A stretch of DNA of 64,000 nt, taken from NCBI RefSeq assembly GCF_964340395.1, contig NC_135559.1, positions 5,938,001 through 6,002,000 of the forward strand. Reading direction: 5' to 3'. This DNA comes from Glandiceps talaboti (lineage: Eukaryota; Hemichordata; Enteropneusta; Spengelidae). Made by a program: the position numbers and the translations under genes. Under the pieces are notes generated by a model, which made no database searches, was not told the DNA's origin, and was given only the letters and a program-made list of their open reading frames with translations. Below, piece by piece: positions 34,019 to 47,209 of this stretch (the first letter of the stretch is position 1; each line of letters begins with the position of its first letter).

Positions 34019-35059
34019 AAAGAACAAATCAAAAGTTGTGAAGGTTGAGAGAACCAGTTTTGTTTCAGGAACAACAGGGTTCAGATTGTACAAAATACAG
34101 GTTACAGTTGTCAAGGATAAACTAGAAATACTGGATATATTCCCTGGTCTCTCATTGCTATCATACTAAAATTGCATACTATAATGTATTAACACGCATA
34201 ATTTTCCTCAAATTTTGCAAAATAGGCTTGGCCGTCATATATTATAATTATATTATCCAAGGTGATGTGTCTTCATCCAGCCAATTCATCCTTGAGATAT
34301 TATGTCATAATATAATTTGCAATAAATCATATATAGATATCCCACATTCTTTCATCGGGATTTAAGGGTTATTGTTTACCAGTAGCAAAAGTAAATTCCT
34401 GTCATTAAGTGGTGTATATTCACTAAGATAAAAAGAGGTGTCTAATTTTTTATTTGTTGACATTCAAGTAAAGTGATGGCAATCTTGATTATAGAATTTA
34501 GTATTGTTGTCACTGTCTTGTGTCTTTGTATTCCAACATTTCACTGAAGAATGGCCAATGTATAAGGCAGTCAGTAAGTTTTAGTATGGATTTTATATGG
34601 TGTTAAAATATGGAATTTGAAAATCTCGTGGTTATTGTGTATGTCTGTTATTGAGCTTTGTGCAATATATAGAGCCTATATATATTATGAGTTTCATTTA
34701 CAGAAAAAATAATGAGAAAGTGATAATGACTGACGTTTACTGCAATCATCTTTGATATGTTTTATCTCAAGTGTAGCTTATCAGAGCACAGGTAACAGTA
34801 ATCTAACTGTATTTACAGAAACATGTTTTCATGTTAAACTTTGTGAATACATACAATGAAAGCTGAATCATTCTAAGAAATGTGTGCGTACATCTGTATA
34901 ATTTGTAAAGGCAATATCTCTAGTGGTTTGCCATGATCTGATTTATACTATATATGGGACAAATGGTAATTGTTTTCCATATATGGACCTAGGAGAATAA
35001 CTGTAGCCTAATATGGTGAACAATCTAATAGCAGACAGTCTATTATTGCCAAATATGGG

Positions 35060-35430
35060 CAAATAGTTTAACTATTGCCTAATATGGGACAACAGGACAC
35101 AATTGTTGCCTTATATGAGAACAAAACAGAATTGATACCTTATATGGGCGCAGAGACAAATGATACCTTATATGGTAGCACTGACAGCATTGATACCTAA
35201 AATGGGAACAAAGACAGAACTGATCCCTTTTATGGGAGCAAAGACACAGTTGATACCTCATGTGGAGCAATGACAAAATTGATACCTTATATGGGAGTAA
35301 AGACAGAACTGATCCCTTTATGGGAGCAAAGACAGAGTTGATACCTTATATGGGTGCAAAGACAAAATTGTTGCCTTGTAAAGTAATCAAGTGTTCTGTA
35401 AGAAAAGATGGCTGCCTTATATGGGAAGGT
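35060..35430. repeat. About 30-36-bp minisatellite (TTGATACCTTATATGGG)
   Basis: Roughly ten degenerate units of TTGATACCTTATATGGG plus AGCAAAGACAGAA variants in the transporter 3' flank. Confidence 0.85.
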
Positions 35431-36647
35431 ACAATGAAATTTTGTCTGGATAAACTGTGACTTGATTCATAGTAATCATGCTAATTTATTGTCAATTGAG
35501 GCTGTAACGTATTACTCTATTGTCTTGCCATAAATCACAGAGTATTTGTTTGATATTTAGCCTGTAATATTTATCAGATTAAGTAAAATTTATATAACAA
35601 GAAACTTATATCAAAATATTTACTATAGGACATGTAATGTCAAGTGACGTTTTTAGTCACCATCACGTTTTAGACCTTGTGTGTGATGTCAATGACTTTA
35701 TAGTCATCACCTCATTGTGAAAGTTTTAGATGTGAAGAATAAGCTTTCATGTAGTAACCTGAAGTTAACATTAATTTTATAAGTTGGTTTTAAGTCAAGC
35801 CAAGTGATTTTTAGTGCCAATCGATACATAAGTGGTGATGTTAATGCTATAATAAAGTAAACTAATACAGTGCAATGTTTTAATGAGTGTAAGAATTAGT
35901 GTGCATGGTGTTTCTGTCTTTTAAATAGGCTGTTCAGTTGTACAGCTTAGTTCAAATTATAAAAATTCGAGTATATTTGTGTATTATGGTAATGAAAGGT
36001 TTAAAGAATGATATACCAGAGGTGCCATTTATCCCATTTTCATATGTACATTGATGTATTATATTTCCATTATGTGTTGTCATGCTTTGAAGGGTACTTA
36101 ATTAATTTGAAGATAAAATTTCACTCTAGAATTAATTTAAAATGTTTTTGATTTGAAACTTGTGACTCACGGCTAAATTTTGTAATGTACAAATTCGCTA
36201 GTGCGTGAGTGGACCACATTTTTTTTATACCACCACATGTAAATAACCATATGCAGTTTAATCTGTACCTCTCCTCATTTGAATAGTGCATTTTCTGAAG
36301 CATATATGAACAATCAAAATACTAGCGTGTCTGCAAAGACAGTCAAGCAAAGTGCAATGTGTGACAGTATGTTGTGTTACATGTAGTGAATATAATATAC
36401 AAGATTCAACTATAAGTTATCGACCAACTCCTTCCAGTACACCATCTTTTCCTATCACAATGTACTCAGAAATCTTGTACATATGAGTATGAGTGAATGA
36501 ATCGTTGGCTAAAGCTGACTGTAATTAGACTTTCTACCAAACTGATATCCAACCAATGAACTTTACTGCATAATACATAGTAAAAGATGTAGATAGTCCA
36601 AAACACCCAGAATAACTTATTATAATATTCAAAAAGGCAGCTTGTAA

Positions 36648-36728
36648 GTCTTATATCGAAAAGGTATTATGATGGCAGGATAAACAAATTGTTTATCCTG
36701 CCATCAGAATACCTTTTCGATATAAGAC
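36648..36728. repeat. 81-bp near-perfect hairpin (40-bp arms, 1-bp loop)
   Basis: Left arm GTCTTATATCGAAAAGGTAT... and right arm ...ATACCTTTTCGATATAAGAC are complementary over 40 bp, with one mismatch (A/A opposite the GATGGC segment) and a single central base at 36688. It could be a fold-back element or a palindromic MITE core. Confidence 0.9.
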
Positions 36729-37131
36729 AAAATAGTCGAATAGTGCAATATAAATTACAATGTGTTAACCTTCATATGTATTATTTATTTGTTTATAGTT
36801 TTCTTTCAACTTCTGATATGTAATAATTCTTGTAAATTGTTGAGTAGTAAATGGTTGATTGATAGATGTTAACACTGCAGTTTTCATCTCTGTGTGAATA
36901 TATTAACAATGATGTATACCTGCACAAAGCAAACTTAAGTGTTTGAGTATTTTATGTGACAATCATTCTGTTCAGATGATGAACAATTATGTTGAAGAGC
37001 ATAAATGTAGAGATGTCAGACATTAAGAATTAAAAGAATGAATTGTAAGTGTAAACACAGTGCTAGCAGTGTGGAGTGTATTTGCTTTGAATGAATGAAT
37101 GAACTTTCAATTCTTCGCAGAACTGCCCATA

Positions 37132-37236
<105 letters not shown>

Positions 37237-38985
37237 CTATGTAACTTTCAAATGAATTAAGTCAAATCGCAACATTTCTCAAAGATAGCTGTATCGTGTA
37301 CATTATCCAAAACAAAGCTAACATGCATTGATATGATAGAAAATGAAAAACGTTAAGCATTATGAAATCTCGCAAAGCAAACGATAACATTCTGATTTAT
37401 CACAACATGTATAATTAATGCATTTCATGAGATGTATGAAAAAGGAAAATAATCAGCACAGCGCTTGAACTGCAACAAATTTGTATGTCAAAATTAAGTT
37501 TTGAAGTGTCTGAGATAGAATTACAGTACTGAGCATGATTTGGCATAGAGAACCGAAATAAATCAAACATAGCACCAAGTAACACTTATTAAGTTAAGGT
37601 TTTGATAAGGGCCATAGAACTACTGTCATGAACAAGAATGAGTCTAAATAACTTGAAAATACCAGATAACACTAGATGCCATCACAAAGTATAGACAGCG
37701 AATAATACCATCAAAACACCATTAATTACAGGAATTCAATGTATACAACGCATATCTATGTCCATAGATGCCAAAGAATGTCTTTTTGAATGACTAAATA
37801 CAAGTCTGATGTTTCTTTTGTGAACCCAAAGTCACAAAATAAAAATGACCCTCCCATAATTTCATATTTCTAAAATATGGCCCTCCCAGAGGACCGATAA
37901 AAAATGTGACTCACCTTCCAATTCCCCCGCCCCTTGGAGTAACTGAAGGTTGTAGTTTTTTTTAACTTTTCAAATTGAACGAATAACATTGTTTGACGTT
38001 GGATAACCGTTACATTATTTTGAGATGTACTTAACACTCCTTTGCCCTACAACGTAACAGTGCGTGTACGTATATACAAGAATTGTGTCAATGTGAAGTA
38101 TTGATTCCAAAGATTTTTAAAAACATTATATATAGGAGAAGTTGATTTGGTATGGATTTGCCATTTGTTTACGACATCAAAGATGACAAGAACAAATGGT
38201 ATTCCTTCATATATTCCCATACTCGATATTACAAACTTTTCGTCAACTGAAAAACATTGATTTGAAAGTTATGAATCTTACTTTGCTACACAAAAAATAA
38301 ACTTTGATGAAATGATAGGGTCTTCCTAAGTTAACTAAAACAGTTTATTGATGAATCTCGATAATACTACTATATGTCAATTTGTTTTGGTAGTTGTCAT
38401 GCAAACAGTTCATTTCCAAAGCTCCAGCTGTGTTAATGGAAAATATAGATTTGAAAAATCAGATGAATGTGTTTTGATTTGGAATAAATTACCGTGTAAT
38501 GTTGAACTCTGAATTTCCACAAATTGATCTATTGATTAGTTTCATATTCTATACATTTGTTATGTATCAGTATATTGATGTTCACTATTTGAAAACGTCC
38601 CCTTCCATATAAACTGAATTTACTAATACTGTGCAAGTTAATACTACTGTGTAAAACATTGATTTGAAACTCTAGATCTCTGCTAAGTAATCAAAAACCA
38701 GACTAGATGGAATTGATTTCAAAAGGAAATATCATACATAACTGCCCACATCAGACAAGACCGTGGACGAATGGAACTTTTTACAAACAGAGAAAGTAAA
38801 CACTCAGTTGAATTGGATTAATAACACTTGGCACATCATGTTGGAAGTACAGAGACTTTTAGTACACTCCATCATTTGATAAGAACAGTTTTATGTCCAC
38901 TTTACATAATAGTTCATGTTCACAAACAAATCTCCAGTTCCTCTAGCATTTCATGCATGCATAAAGAGGCCATAAAACTGTCATA

Positions 38986-40715
38986 TCAAACCTTGGTATG
39001 TAATGCAAGTGTCTGCTGTTCCAACATGCTGAGCCAAGTGTCATTAATCCAATTCAGTTGTTTACTTTCCTTGTTTGTAACAGGTTTCGTTCGTTCACGG
39101 TCTAATGTCGGCAGTTGTATCACATTCTGGTTTATTGAATCTCCTGCTGTATGTGTAACGTTTTCGTCTTGTAACTCATCTAATTATAAATGAAAGAAAG
39201 AAAGAAAGCAATTATATGATGTATAAATAATTGAAACGTCATCTTAAAAACAAAATAATAAGACCACAATTTACTTATCTGATGTCAAGAACCTAATCTC
39301 ATATGCAATAAAATAATAGATGTGTTATAAAATCAAGTCAACTTTAAAACGTCAATCTTGATTTGAATATACATAAAACTTGACGATAAGTAATATTTAA
39401 AATAGCAACCTTTGTAAAGAACTAACACATTTCTGACTTTACATCAATATCTTGAATTTGCCCAACATTGGGTGCAGTATTTTGCATAGATAAAAAACCC
39501 ACGTCTGTATTCAATCATACTTGTCTCTCTCTTCATACATCTTGAAAGTACGTTTACCCATCGACCTCGGCTTAGAAGGACGTTAGCATCACGGCAATCA
39601 ACATATCACTAGTACTAAAGCATATGACAACAAATTTTTCAGGAATGACCATACGTTTCACAACATGAAAAGGTCTCACACAAGCTCTCGATTAACAAAA
39701 ACATAATGTAACCTTCCACTGAAAATGTTGATTAATCTTTTGAGGTGGTCAGGATGTTTCATGAGGATATACATATTTGTACATGCAAAGATTGCTCTAT
39801 TAAATGATTCTCGCATTCACATTGTTCAGGTTATATGTTTTGTCATGATGGATTTCGTCTGTTAACTTTGGCAGACAGAAAAAGCCCGTGTCTATATACT
39901 TTTTGGGGTATATTTTTTTAATTGTTTGCATCTTTTAAAGTTGGAACTATTTGCTAAGTTACGGATAAAAGGATGAATAACACTGATAATAACTTATAAA
40001 ACATTGAGGTCCCACTGCTTGAAATGATTTACTCTTTGAAAATAACATTAAAACTATGCTTTTGGTTACATTAAAGTGGAATTAAAATCAAATTTTCTTC
40101 TATTCAAATTTCTCATTAATGCCCTGAAGTAGTGCTACTAAATGTACAGCTGTTAACTCAGTGTCATGTAAGACCGCATTATCCTAGTCGTAAATATTGA
40201 CATCAAACACAGAACAGTGATAAACCAGTGATAAGGAAGTGTCCCAAATTACCCTTGCTGCCGGTTATCACATTCATCCCAAATGATAGTTTTGTAACTA
40301 TACTCTCAATGATATCATAGAACACATACAGGAAACCGACGGCGAAAACGATGCATTTTTTTGTATTGTATACAAAAGACTTCTCAAGTCTATGGCATTC
40401 ACTAACCTTGTATCAGCAATGAAAAAGCATTATTTTTGTTTTAATTATTTATCAGGAATGTTTGAAGAGACTTGTGATAATCCAACTATATAAGGAATTA
40501 ATGAATGAATTAAATATTAGTTAAGATATCTTTACCTTAATATAATCAGCTCCAACGATCATATTATCGAGTTTACTTCCTTTCAAATTATTCAGGCTCT
40601 TAGCCATATTCCAAATATGGTATTTATGTAAATTATGGAACATTATGCAAATCCAATCCCCTGAGACTGATGTAGCTATATACACTAGGGATGTGATGTT
40701 ATCATTCATTGCCAT
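38986..40715 (-). CDS. Tentative small single-pass membrane protein gene
   Basis: Three - strand exons join in phase: 40715-40536 (ATG, donor GTAAAG), 40406-40253 (donor GTAATT) and 39179-38986 (stop TGA). Together they give 175 aa. Exon 2 holds one strong transmembrane helix (CIVFAVGFLYVFYDIIESIV). Exon 3 is a polar tail including PTLDRERTKPVTNKESK. The exon 3 composition is balanced rather than AT-driven, which argues for coding. Phases 0 and 1 agree and the acceptors are acceptable (GATACAAG, ATAATTAG). I recognise no family. Each open frame alone is within what chance could give here, so this is a prediction. The N-terminus could be incomplete if the first ATG is not the true start. Confidence 0.4.
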
Positions 40716-43114
40716 ACGGATGAAGAATTAGCATAATCTCTGCAACGAAGCTGAAAACCCTGTCGTTGATATAAAACAACACAATAATGATATACTAAGA
40801 GAAATAGAAAGCAGAAGAGGGGAGACATCCACGTACGATACTGGTAAGTAATGCATTAAGACTATAGAAAATACATGTACGGTGCCTATCAATACTTTAA
40901 GGGTATGGATTTATAGGTTTGAATGTTGGTCTTCCAGAATCATTTAGATTTCTTTTTTGGTTTTACTTCGTCGTTAACGTTGTTCCAGTAAATTCTACGG
41001 CAATTATTATTGTTGAATGATTAAGTTATGTAAACTACTGTCAATTTCACAGTAGTGATAATTTCTCGTAATGAACGATAACATAAGGTTCTTAAGTTAT
41101 TATTCTGTTATAAACAACACAGATTTTGTCTCAGTTAAATCAAAACACTTAAAGTCATATTTAGAATGGAACCGAATTAACATTGAGCTTGTACTCAGTG
41201 ATGTACGGAGTCACGACTTGTAAATGCCCCACGGGTTTGAGCAACTTGCCATGCAGTTAAATGTTTCTGTTTTTTAAAATAATATTTTTGATGAATACAC
41301 ACATCAAGACATCTAAATTATTCGGTTATGTTAAACGCTTCATATCACCTCACTGTACATGTGAAATTGTCAAGGCTTTCGATTCCCAGTCAGTCCACAA
41401 ACTATCCCAGAGTCACAAAGGTCCGGCAACATAGCACCTGACGGTTCGAGTCAATGCTCCAGGAGTCCCCCAATTTGCACTCGTCGTGAGTGAGACAAGG
41501 CGGAGTGATATAGCCTACCCTTCGAGTCTGTAGATAGAACACTCACCCTAGATGTACCGTGGTCGGTCACAACAAAATGTTCGCAGTAATAATTTGTTTG
41601 TATGAAGAGTGTTTTTTTACTTTCAATATTTCCATGGGATATCAGTACCTGCAAATCAATGTTTGTACCTGGTTAATTGTATAACCATACGTAATCAATC
41701 CGACTTACTTCCTGATCACAATACGTTGTATTTCCCAAGTGAGACTTAAGCAGCAAGAGTAAAGCCTTTGTGATAGCAGTACTTGAGAATTCCAATGAGC
41801 CTATCCAAAGGCACGATAATTAGTAACAATATTGTGATTAGTACAAATTGAATGTAAATCTTAGTAAAACCAAGGTTGTGGTGTTTAGAAATGGCGGATA
41901 TTAAGATATTATGAACAAAATAGTTTTAAGGACAACAAACAGGAGAAACTGTGTTGTATTACGGGTATTTGTGCTTGAAATTGTCTTATCGTGGGACCTG
42001 GACAAAGTCCCAAGAACAATTGCCTGAGCAAACATCGAAGGCTTTGCATGCTCTAATGATCAACCTATGAAAATTGGGCCAAATTGTCTGTAAAATTCTA
42101 CTGCGTGTTAAGATACTTAACACAAAACGTGGAGGGAAATACATTTTATGTTTTCATTATCAGAAAAAAAAAAGATATAGATATCCATATACCATAAAAT
42201 ATAACAAAATGTATTACACTAAATGATAAAAAAATCTGAATGAGCAGTTGACGAGTCGCATGTTACAGTAGAAGCCTGAAGACAGCGTAGGCAAATTCTA
42301 GGTGTGTGTGATTCTTTCTCTAAAATCAATATGTTCTAAAGGCTCTACTGTATTGGGCGCTTTAAATATTCAATGTTCAAGGATATAGTTTCATATGTGC
42401 ACCATTTTCACTTGATTTGTATCTGCAACTGTTTCATTCCATCAATTTTTAATGCTATAATATGATAACAAAAGTCACATTGAAAGGAGCAATGCGCTAT
42501 TAATAAGAAAAATGGCGTCTTTAGTCATAAATTGTTAACTAGATGTACAGCGGTCTGGATGCTTTCCGAAAGGACTAGATCATTTGAGTACTAGTGTTGT
42601 TCTTATACATATTGTCGGAATATAATTCTGAGATAGCTCTCGTACATAATGTACCCCTTATTTGGCAAATTGATTATACCAAACTCTTTAAACTTTGAAA
42701 CTTGCCTAACTATATATGATAATGCGAAAAAAAATTATATGCAGATTAGTCAAGATTATAAGCTATATCTACAGGCTTTATAAGTTATTATGATCACATC
42801 GCTTATACTGTTTAAGTTCCTCGGGAAAATTGTCTATCCACAATCGTCACAGTGGTATGGGAAGTTTTAAAATTAATGCTGATTTAATAACCCTGCACTT
42901 GTTTCTCTTCAATTCTAACTCAGAATTATGTATTCGCCAAGCCAAAATATAAAATCTACCTTAATCTACTGCTAGCTACAGTCGTACTGATACTGGTTAC
43001 ATACCTATTACGTCAGATATATCCTAATTACTGAAAACTATTAATTATGTAAGTATATCAATATATCGTGGTTATCTCTGAATGCAATTAATGTGATAAC
43101 AAATTGAAGCGTCA

Positions 43115-43530
43115 GTGGAAATCAATTCCATTACACTGATGAAATCGATTTTTAGTACACGTTGTTTTTATATGCATCTGCTTAATATGCAATATTGTGG
43201 TAAGCTGAAGGGACACATTGATCTACTCTCCCGTACTCGGGCAATTTGTGTCAAAATAATGTTTTTATTTCATCGATATATGTTTGACATACAATACTCT
43301 AAATCTGTCTTAAGAAATCTGAAAACATCTCGTATGTCAGATGGGCTGACGGACAGTGTCAGACAGCTTTTATATGGGAAGGATCCACAGAGTTGTCAAA
43401 TTCTTAGCATGTTGTTGATGCCATTTTGATATATTGTATTGTTTGATTGTAATGTATCGTGTTTTCTTTTTTCATCATTGGTTTCTCTTCTTGTGAAGGC
43501 TTAATAAATAAAAAAATAAAATAAAAATTA
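43115..43530 (+). mobile_element. Possible LINE 3' end (ORF tail plus A/T-rich tail)
   Basis: An open frame of about 104 codons ends at TGA about 43427. It is followed by about 70 bp of UTR ending GGCTTAATAAATAAAAAAAT. This layout (ORF end, short UTR, A-rich tail) is typical of non-LTR elements, but I see no diagnostic protein motif. Confidence 0.25.
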
Positions 43531-43644
43531 GTATTCATGGGTTGTTTACCAAAACCTGAACAGTTCTAGCCATTACCCTAAAGAATATGTACGTGCACCA
43601 AATTTCGTCTGTATTGAGCATGCCGTTTTTGAGAAAACGATGAC

Positions 43645-43690
43645 GCAGACAGACAGACAGACAGACAGGCAGGCAGGCAGGCAGGCAGGC

Positions 43691-43725
<35 letters not shown>

Positions 43726-43730
43726 GACCA
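43645..43730. repeat. (ACAG)n/(GCAG)n microsatellite
   Basis: GACA and GGCA tetranucleotide blocks. The preceding TTTTTGAGAAAACGATGACG resembles the tail context of another ACAG tract at 21840-21870 (TTTTTGAGATATCCTGCTAAC...GACAGACAGACA). This suggests both are tails of one dispersed element. Confidence 0.8.
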
Positions 43731-43883
43731 GTTTGATGGTACCTAGAAATGGTTCATGTCGTGTCAGAACAACAAATCGTTTGAATATATCGTGGTTATC
43801 AATCAGACAGTCTGAGCTGAATGGCATCTCTTCAATAGATTGGACATTTAATTCTCATAGATTGAATTAACGCTTGAAGTGAT

Positions 43884-45010
43884 TCATCTCCACAACCGTT
43901 GCCCCCGTAAGATTTTTATGATTAAAAATTCATATCCATATGGAGAAGCTCTCATTTCCAGTAAAAAGCCCAATTTTGACATCCGACCTTTACGTATAAG
44001 GCAATTATAATGCTGTCCTAAACGCAAGATTTTGTAAGAGAATCCTAGTCGATAAGATATGATATCTTTTAAATAATAGAATAACAAAAACACCAATTCA
44101 AAACGTTTTGTGCTTGGTTGTGATACATCTGAAAAGATTTGTTTGCCTTTGCCAGACACATGAGTACACAATGGCTCAATAAAGGATAAATCAATGCCAA
44201 TGACTTTGGCAGCGGTTTTGACCATTTTCTCAAGTCTGGTCTTTTCCTGATGTGTGGCACTGCCATACCAAACAGTAATGGAGAAAGTGAGAACACATTC
44301 AACTACTGCTCTATAAAACTCACTAGTACACCTTGGCTAACACCAAATTTCTTGAGTTGTCTCACAAAGAACATTCGCTGTCGTGCTTGTTTGGCAATTG
44401 CAATTGCAGTTGTATTACTTTCCCATTTAATTGAATTTGAAATTTATGTGCCAAGAAATTTAAAGCAGACTACTATTTTGACAGTTTGGCAATAGCCTTT
44501 TGTTTTGCGAAAGTCAACAAACAATTCTTTAGCTTTTTGGAAGTTTAATTCGAGGTTATTACTTGAGCACCGATCAACCCCGCCCCCTCCCCACACCTCA
44601 TCCCTAGTTTCATCAGCATTTGAAATTAACCCTTCAATAAAGGTATCGTCAGCAAACTTGAGTAGCTTTGCTGAGACATGTCAACAGTTGTTGGTGAACA
44701 GACAATAAAACAACGGTGAGAGAACGCATCCCTATTGCGCACCAGTATTTAAAATGGTTGATTTGATTTGGATAACCTGTGATCAAGTTTAACAGATTGG
44801 GGAGTATCTAACCAGAAGTCTAAAGCCCATAAACATATTGAAGGATCGATTTTGAGTAAATGAAGTTTATCGAATAACTTCTGTGGGATGATCGTGTTGA
44901 AGGCTGAGCTATAATCTACAAAGAGAACCTTTGCGTATCATATGTTCCGAAAAATCAAGAATCTTAAAGCTTGTAAGGGTTTCAAAGATATATTGATGTC
45001 TCATCATGCT
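43884..45010 (-). mobile_element. Decayed L2/Rex1-like non-LTR reverse transcriptase
   Basis: Read on the - strand in shifting frames, RT motifs appear in order. VLFVDYSSAFNTIIPQKL lies at about 44937-44880. The catalytic block KFADDTFIEGLIS covers about 44660-44620. NNLELNFQKAKELFVDFRKT lies at about 44560-44500 and FKFLG...ISNSIKWESNT at about 44445-44400. RQRMFFVRQLKKFG is at about 44380 and VKTAAKVIG at about 44225. This is the order of an L2/CR1/Rex-type RT palm and thumb. Frameshifts and stops mark it as dead. No endonuclease domain was recognised upstream. Confidence 0.85.
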
Positions 45011-45720
45011 AATGTTTATCTTGTTTTGCTCTTTCGAAAATGTTTCTTCCGTTTTTTGATTCGACGAGTGTTTCTCGAGTTATCGGTTTTGAAAAGATAG
45101 GACATTACGTGCCCAGGGGTTGAATCCAAACATATCGACTCAATAAATTGGATGGGGCATTGATTACACTGTTGACCTTTGTACAGTGATATATATGGAG
45201 TCACCTGCTGTAGGCGTTAGACATTCATGGTGGTGTTCAACATAAACCCATAGCTTGGTGGTGCAACAGAAAGTGATGTATATTGTGTACGAAATTTCAT
45301 TTTCCTTACATTTCAGCGAGTTTATCGAACTGTTGAACGCATTGTAGGCCAACACCTTTTTCAGACTTCTTAACGATTGAAAAAACAACACTAAAACTTC
45401 AAAGAGAATGATTATGAAGCACTGTAAATTTAAGAACATTCTTGAAATGCCACTCGTCCAGTTTTCCCCCTGTCAATATAATGTAATTATGTTGGAAGCA
45501 CTTTTATGGTTCATGATACCTTCCACTGAGATATAAATTGAGTCGCATAAGTAGAACTCAAAACTTTAAATTATTGTCGTAAATATAGTAATGGTATATG
45601 ATAGTTTTCAGCATGACCTCTGTAGCCATATATCTTAGCCACGAGTTTAGTGGTTTTAGAAAGACAGGGTAGCATCATTAGTAAACCCGATGTTCCTGCT
45701 GGGTTGTGCTTAATCCACCC

Positions 45721-46010
<290 letters not shown>

Positions 46011-47144
46011 CCCTCCTCTCTCTCTATTACAACAATCAGCAACCTCCTGTATTAATATCAAGAAAACCTCTGCACCTTTCATCAGTACATATTCAGCGAG
46101 CTAAAATATTCAATGTAAATTATTGAAGTGTAGATCTGTGCTATTTTAAACCTAAAGATGTCCAAATGCATGTATACCAAATTCGACCATGGAACGATGT
46201 TTTCTCTCAGAAATGCATTATGTATATTTACAACTTATTCTGCACAAGGTTGTCGTTCAAGGCAAGGCATAGTGTACCGTGTCCATCAAAGCATGCCCAA
46301 TTGATTAATTAATTAATAAATTTATTAATGCCCAATTGATTAAGTAATTAATTAATTAATTAATGACAATTAATGAACAATTCAGATACACATGTTGATA
46401 TACCCAAAGACTTTATGTAAATGCGTGTATAATAGCATTCGCTAAATGTTCCTGTTCTGGAAGAGGTTGCTTGTGAGTCCCAAGTATACATTATGATCGC
46501 ATGGTGCAACTTTCAAAGTAACTTTGCTAAAGGCGAACCGTACAGCACACGAACTATCCTAATACACCAGTCTTCAGATCTCTTCAAGCAACGTCTAATA
46601 ATCACATTGACTATAATTATTGCCATTTAACCATTATTGTCCTTCTTTAAATGGAATGTAGAATTTCACTTTTTAGAGATGCTCTCATTACAAGTAATTA
46701 GACCTAAGAATTATCTTCTTGAAATATATTTCTGAACTGTTGTGACACTGTGTTCATTATAAAGATGTCAACTAAGCATTCACCCCTTGGTCTCTTTCAA
46801 GTATTTAATTGAAGCATGAGTGAAAGTCTTCATGATAAAATGTCAGTCGATGTATAGTTATTGTATTATACCATACAATTTATACACGAATTAGTGAATC
46901 TTGTTCAGAACACTGTGAATAAGGTGTACATGTTAGTGTACACAAAGTGATCATCAATTTGGAAATCTAAAATGTCAATCAATGAACTAAGTGCAAATAT
47001 TTCAGGCAATACATGTAAGTGACAGCTCATTCTGAAGATGATCAGTCTAGTATTTACCCCCCAGCTTGTGAATGCATAATGTCTCTCTAGAGGTTTGTTC
47101 AGGTGTAAAGTTGTCATACATTAAGTTGATATATGTATTTAATG

Positions 47145-47145
<1 letters not shown>

Positions 47146-47204
<59 letters not shown>

Positions 47205-47209
47205 ACACA
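47146..47209. repeat. (CA)n microsatellite
   Basis: About 60 bp of CA dinucleotide with one T interruption. Confidence 0.97.

Larger units (their letters stand above)
40716..43880. other. Intergenic region with weak exon-like frames
   Basis: AT-rich. Two exon-like frames stand out: + strand 40757-40851 before GTAAGTAATG, and - strand 41648-41547 between TTTGCAG and GTGAGT. A possible retroelement tail lies at 43115-43530. An (ACAG)n/(GCAG)n tract at 43645-43730 follows TTTTTGAGAAAACGATGACG. None supports a complete gene. Confidence 0.4.

Noticed and set aside
38828-39193. 121-codon + strand frame
   Set aside because: No ATG at the start, no family resemblance, and the opposite strand gives a more convincing last exon (39179-38986).
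41443-41462. GGTTCGAGTC, tRNA B-box-like
   Set aside because: No matching A box, acceptor stem or anticodon arm could be drawn upstream; at most part of an old SINE.
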